A model generated the notes under the pieces. It searched no databases and was not told the origin of the DNA. It was given only the letters and a program-made list of their open reading frames with translations. Position numbers and translations under genes: made by a program. Below are positions 59,260 through 64,000 of a stretch of 64,000 nt of DNA, piece after piece. Positions within the stretch are counted from its first letter, which is position 1; the number at the start of each line of letters is the position of its first letter. Source of the DNA: Aquanectria penicillioides (Eukaryota; Ascomycota; Sordariomycetes; Hypocreales; Nectriaceae); assembly GCA_003415625.1 (NCBI GenBank), contig PYIU01000008.1:2356001-2420000 (forward strand). The letters run 5' to 3'.

Positions 59260-61878
59260 TTCCTGTTTAAGAAAGAACACTTTCTTGCTCTCGATCGCCA
59301 CCGTGTCACTGAACTGCTAGTGTCTCTGGGTATGAGAAGAAGGATACGGTTCAAAAGTTGAACTGTGGGCTCTCGCTCGCGCTGAAATAATAGTATCCAG
59401 GTGTGCTGACCTGCACGCTAGAGACGTAGACCCGCTTGGAGAAGTGCTGTGAGTGGAAAGACGGGCGCTCCCCCTCAACGAGATGGCCACCTGTGACCAG
59501 TAATGTTTTGCGGATATCCATTTCCGTGAGCGACTAGTGGTCCATAGTCGGCAGAGGAGGAATGGGAAGAGATGGTAGAGAAGATGGGTAAGGTCCTGGA
59601 AGAGTTGTCCCGAAGTGAGGGGATGATTTCGACTGCTCGAGGGAAGTCTGTTGTAAAACGAAGCTTTTGGGAGTACGAAGATTGAGTTGGTGATGGTAAA
59701 AGTGGAGGAGTACCACGGCATGGGCCTATGAGCAGAACGTTGAGTCTTCTTGCGCCCCGGAATCTAAAGGAGAAACTAAATCAATTTTCTCTAAGTATTG
59801 TGTTATTTCCTTCTAAAACCTGACCATGCTACTAAGGTTTATTGAGCTGGTCCGCTGATGTGGTTTGTCGGAATCGGCCGATATCACCAGTGCTCTGAGA
59901 TAGCCGACACTACCGTGGCACCATAAATAACCTGTTGTGCTGTGTACCCCAGATCCTAGGTTCTAGCATCTAGATATGCCAAGAGATCGGATAGAAGAGG
60001 AAACAGCCAACATGTTTCCGCGATGATGCCGCATGCTCGGCTAACGTCCTCTTTTCTCCAGGTGCGCCAACCTACCCTAGACCCTCGACGCTGGCGAGTG
60101 ACAGAGGATGAAGCGAATCGGCTTACGCATCTCACATGTTCACCTCCAAATGCAGGTATGACCCGGGAAGGGAGGGCTATAAGCGAATGCGAAGCTGACC
60201 TCCCTGTTCCTCAAGTCTAATAGGATGACGATTGCAATATCTCGTCGAAACGGGACAAAGCTGGTCGGGTGTGTGAACCGTGTCACAAGCACATCAATAC
60301 CCGACGCGTAACATAATCATCGTCCTCATGATGACCATGATCATTATGGCCAGCACCAACATCATGACTGTCATCACACCACGCCGAGCTAGATTCGTCG
60401 GGACGCGAAACAAGAAATCCCATCCCATGATTCAATTACACCGCGCATTCGAGAGTCGTAAGCCTCCCGCCCGCCATGGCTCCGCTTCTTGGTGGCGCCC
60501 GCCTAAAGACAACCCCGGCGTGCATTGTCCAATCCCAATGTCGCCATAGCGAGACCGTGTTTGCTATTGTCCTGTGGGTGTGGCCAACGGAGTAGTCTAG
60601 CTCGCAATGTAGGATCCGCTTTATTAGCTAGATGTGCTAGCGAGTAGCGACAAGAGGGACCCAAAGCCCTGGTAAGGAGGCATCGGTGAGAGACATGGAC
60701 ACGGTGTGAAACGCAGAAGCGAGAGGCAAGTCGATGGATTCCAGCGAGTCCGGGAAATAACAAAGAAAAGGTCTCATCCTCCAGTCTTGTGCTGCATCGC
60801 GTGCGGAATAAGGTTGAGGGCAATTATCCTGTGATACCGAGTCGGGGCCTTGGTTCCCCCATCATCAACGGGCGTCGTTCGGCTTCGGCTTCCATGCTTG
60901 TTTCCACAAATCCCTCGGACTGGGCATCGATCAGGGCTTTGACAGATAAAACAACCGGGAATAAATCATCCAACTGCGGCGCAGCCTCAGGGTCGTCCCT
61001 GTCCAGGGAAGACGTTGGTTGCATCGCGCTCGAATCAACGCCCGGATGGGGAGCGAGATTAAGTACTTCGTACGCAAGCTACCTACTTTAGTCTGCCAAT
61101 GCAACAGAAGCCGCCAAGCCGCAGGCCAAGGGAAAATCCAACCACTCCGGAGACAGTAGAAGCGAGAAAAAACCCAAAGAGACTTAAGGCCATCACCGAT
61201 GTCAAACGCGGAGGATTTGAGAAAAAGGAAAAACAAAAAAAAGAAAGAGGATCTGCTCTTAACCCGCGGCTTAGTTCAAGAGATTGCACACACGCAGCTC
61301 CCCACCGTGGGTTTTTGACGGCTCGTCTTTATTCCCCACGTGGTGGTCCTGGTGTAACGAGTTTCTAAAACAAAAGGGCGCTTATAAGCTAAAGCTGAGC
61401 CTCGAGTTGGTGCTTGAGCCGAAGGCTGAAAAGGAGGACGAGAGACGACACACGTACGCACGCACTACTCCATACATACATACATACAAACATACAAAGA
61501 CGTGGCACCACACCCTCTCGTGGGGTTGACCTCCCTTCTCTTTCATGTCGTGTGAATCACACATCAGTCGAATCCTTGCTTTACGGAGCTGTAGGACTCT
61601 CCGAATACCTACATGGTTTGGCCTTGGGTGCCCGACTATTTATTCGCCAGGCTCCGCTCATGTACATGAACGCAGGGAGTGAGTCAACACGCGAGTTGCT
61701 TTGTGCTTTGTGCTCTGTCCTACCTCAATATTTGGCATTGACATTGTGCTTCAAAGACACAAATTGATCCAACTTTCTGCAATACTGGCTGTGACGACGG
61801 TTATTCTGTTGTCCGAGTTTAAGCGCTCATATCACTTATTCAATATTGTCTTGAGACACCAACTACTAGCCCTCCATC
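59260..61878. other. Divergent intergenic region between P450 and carotenoid oxygenase genes
   Basis: About 2.6 kb between divergent start codons, with no recognisable conserved gene. On the minus strand an ATG at 59521 opens 56 codons ending at 59351, just 92 bp before the P450 start. It could be an upstream ORF in the P450 leader or chance. A 66-codon minus frame at 60824-61024 looks protein-like but matches nothing I know. Both promoters should lie here. Confidence 0.45.
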
Positions 61879-63665
61879 ATGGCTGTCAATAGTTCTGGAA
61901 CCATTCGCCGAACTCACCTCGACGAGGCTGTCGATAATGAGACATATTCCCGGAACATACTTTCAGGCTCTTTTAAACAATGGCCCAATGAGGCAGCCGT
62001 GAGTGCTGACATGCCCTCCTCTGCACCACCCAACTCCCACTTGATGCTAACCGTCGACGAAAACAGTTTGAGAAACTGGAAGAGCACCGTGGGCCTATCC
62101 CGCTAAAGGTTACAGGAAACATTCCAGCATGGGCAGCAGGATCTCTGTACAGAACTGGTCCTGGACAGGCAACTATTGAGAATACATCCAAGGGGACTCA
62201 CTATACCACGCATTGGTTCGATGGCTTCGCGCACACCCACCTCTTCAAGATCGAAGCCTCTCCAGCTCCAGGAGGAGAGACAACAGTCACTTACTCGTCT
62301 CGGCGGCAATCAGAAGATTATGTTGCCCGCATCAAGAAGAAGGGCTGGCGTTCTGGCATCTCCTTTGGGCAAAAGGCCGACCCTTGCGTGGGCATATTCT
62401 CAAAGGTCATGAGTGTCTTTGAACCCAAGCTCACCACTTACAACGTAACCGTCCTTCCCAATGTTCCCGGGGTACCCAAGGAGAAAGGCACCAAGTCGGG
62501 CCATCGCAAAGGGCCCGACAATCTCTACGTCGCCACTGACGTAGCCGCCATGCAGCGCGTCGACCCAGCATCGCTCGAGCCGCTTGGCCCGGCTACGCAA
62601 ACAGTCTTCCATCCGGATCTCAAAGGCCCGATGTCTAGTGCGCACGCGCAGCGAGATCCGGAGACGGGAGACTTTTTCAATTACAACCTCGAGTTTGGCC
62701 GCACGGCGACGTACAGGGTATTCCGCGTCAACGCTTCCACAGGGAAGACTGAGATCCTAGCCACTGTTTCCGACGCCAAGCTGCCGGCCGGCTACATCCA
62801 CAGCTTCTTTCTTACAGAAAACTACCTTGTTCTTTGCGTGTCCTCGGCTCACTACACATGGGGCGGACTCGGCATCGTATGGCAGCGCAACATGGTTGAA
62901 GCGATAGAGCCATTCAACAAGTCGAAGCTCTGCCGATGGATTGTGGTTGACAGACGGCATGGAAAAGGGGTTGTTGCCAAGTTTTCGACGCCTGCTGGGT
63001 TCTTCTTCCACTCAGTCAATGCTTTTGAAGAGACTCTCAAGGGTGAAAACGGCGAGGAGCAAACAGACTTGCTTCTCGATTACATCGAGTACAGCAATTT
63101 CGACATCATCCACGCCTTTTACTACGATATTCTCCTTAATCGTAAGGATGCCGCAGAGAAGTTTTGGGTAGATGATGAGCAGGTCAACAGAATCCAGCGC
63201 AATCTTGTTAGGCAAAAATTCACAATGCCAAAGCCTGGCACAGTGGTCAAGGACGACTATTCAGCCGAAGCGGAGCGAGTCTTTGCAATCCCGAATCCGC
63301 ACGCGGGAGACTTGCCTACCATCAACCCTACCCTTCAGTGCAAGCCGTACCGGTATGTGTACAGCGTGCCTAACCGAGGCCTCAACACGGTCATCGACGC
63401 CATCGCCAAGACGGACATCAAGACACGAGAGGCACTGATCTGGGCGGGACCCCAAGGTCACATGCCGGGTGAGCCAATCTTTGTCCCACGTCCAGGCGCG
63501 ACGTATGAGGACGATGGAGTGCTTTTGAGCGTGGTGATTGACTGTTTGGCGGAGAAGGCGTATTTGTTGTGTCTAGATGCGAGGACGATGGTGGAGTTGG
63601 GGAGGGCCGACGCGGACTTTGCAATCGGGATGGGGTTCCATGGGATTCATCTCCCAAAAATTTAG
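61879..63665 (+). CDS. Carotenoid cleavage oxygenase (fungal CAO/CarT-like)
   Basis: Two exons, 61879-61998 and 62067-63665, give 572 residues; the 68-nt intron has a GTGAGT donor and a GCTAAC branch point. The fold's four iron-binding histidines appear at His233 (SSAHAQRD), His285 (GYIHSFF), His355 (FFFHSVN) and His568 (GFHGIHL). LYRTGPG and THWFDGFAHTH near the N-terminus are typical of the family. Such non-haem Fe(II) enzymes split double bonds of carotenoids, apocarotenoids or stilbenes with O2. Length and motifs suggest the torulene/apocarotenoid-cleaving group rather than a retinal-forming CarX, but this is inference. No carotenoid synthesis genes are visible nearby. The protein has no signal peptide, so it is probably cytosolic or membrane-associated. 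The P450 divergent to it could act on related apocarotenoids; that is speculation. Confidence 0.9.
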
Positions 63666-64000
63666 TCAAGAGAAGCGGAATATTGAGGGCTTTGGAGGGA
63701 TCAAGAGTTGGATGAGAGCACCAATCTGACTATATCTGAGATATAGGGACCAGAAGGGGCACTCTTAGTTTACGATTTCATGACTTTTCTGCTGTAGTAG
63801 CGAACAAGCAAGCAAGCGAGCCAGAAAACAAGGCAATGATTTGGCAATGACTTGTTTCTATTCGGTTAAATTGATTTTCGCAAAGATGGGATAGGATAAC
63901 TTATGAACTAAGGGGGTTTTATCCATTTCGTGGCTAGTTCGTCGAGCTGATAAAACATCGTACCACTTTTTGATATCGCCAGCGAAACTCAGCTGGTGCT
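63666..64000. other. 3' flank of the carotenoid oxygenase gene
   Basis: AT-rich sequence, likely 3' UTR and beyond, running to the window edge. No gene seen. Confidence 0.5.

Noticed and set aside
59260..59301. In-frame N-terminal extension of the P450 to position 59301
   Set aside because: The upstream codon is GTG, not ATG, and the extension is hydrophilic. The ATG at 59259 starts directly on the membrane anchor as usual for P450s.
1..64000. Intact transposable element, CRISPR array or prophage
   Set aside because: No transposase, reverse transcriptase, integrase, long terminal repeats or spaced direct-repeat array was seen. The simple repeats do not have the structure of any of these.

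Overview
The window looks like chromosomal DNA of a filamentous ascomycete (Pezizomycotina, most likely a Sordariomycete). Supporting evidence is short spliceosomal introns (mostly 50-130 nt) with GT donors and CTAAC-like branch points, a Zn2Cys6 regulator, an Fta4-type kinetochore protein, a multi-exon cytochrome P450, a fungal carotenoid oxygenase and a PA14-containing GH3 beta-glucosidase. Intergenic DNA is rich in CCTAGGTA/TACCTACC palindromic repeats and simple repeats. No bacterial operons, tRNA, rRNA or CRISPR array were recognised. All gene models come from reading splice sites and protein motifs by eye; no database search was run.

Layout. 1-5.3 kb: no gene. 5.3-7.4 kb (+): patatin-like protein whose catalytic serine is glycine and whose proline-rich tail is cut by a probable 1-nt frameshift. 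7.4-13.6 kb: no gene except the leader of the next one. 13.6-16.0 kb (+): Zn2Cys6 transcription factor with one frameshift. 16.2-17.7 kb (+): decayed BBE-type FAD oxidoreductase. 17.7-22.1 kb: no gene. 22.1-27.4 kb is a compact block: Gfo/Idh/MocA oxidoreductase (+), hotdog thioesterase (-), RluA-family tRNA pseudouridine synthase (+). 27.4-49.0 kb is a very gene-poor stretch holding one recognisable gene, a bZIP factor at 33.5-34.6 kb. It has about 6 kb of low-complexity DNA before it and 14.4 kb after it.

49.0-64.0 kb is compact again: intracellular-type GH3 beta-glucosidase (+), Cys-rich single-pass surface protein (+), DUF2306 membrane protein (-), Fta4 kinetochore subunit (+), cytochrome P450 (-), carotenoid cleavage oxygenase (+).

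The genes do not form one obvious pathway. The most notable points are the non-canonical patatin active site; two frameshifts at identical five-G runs (suspected sequence error, possibly real decay); the regulator-plus-dead-oxidoreductase pair; a P450 gene with a GC-AG intron and a 7-nt microexon; a pseudouridine synthase with two possible starts that could give mitochondrial and cytosolic forms; and the long non-coding tracts around the bZIP gene. I did not find a convincing wholly new system.
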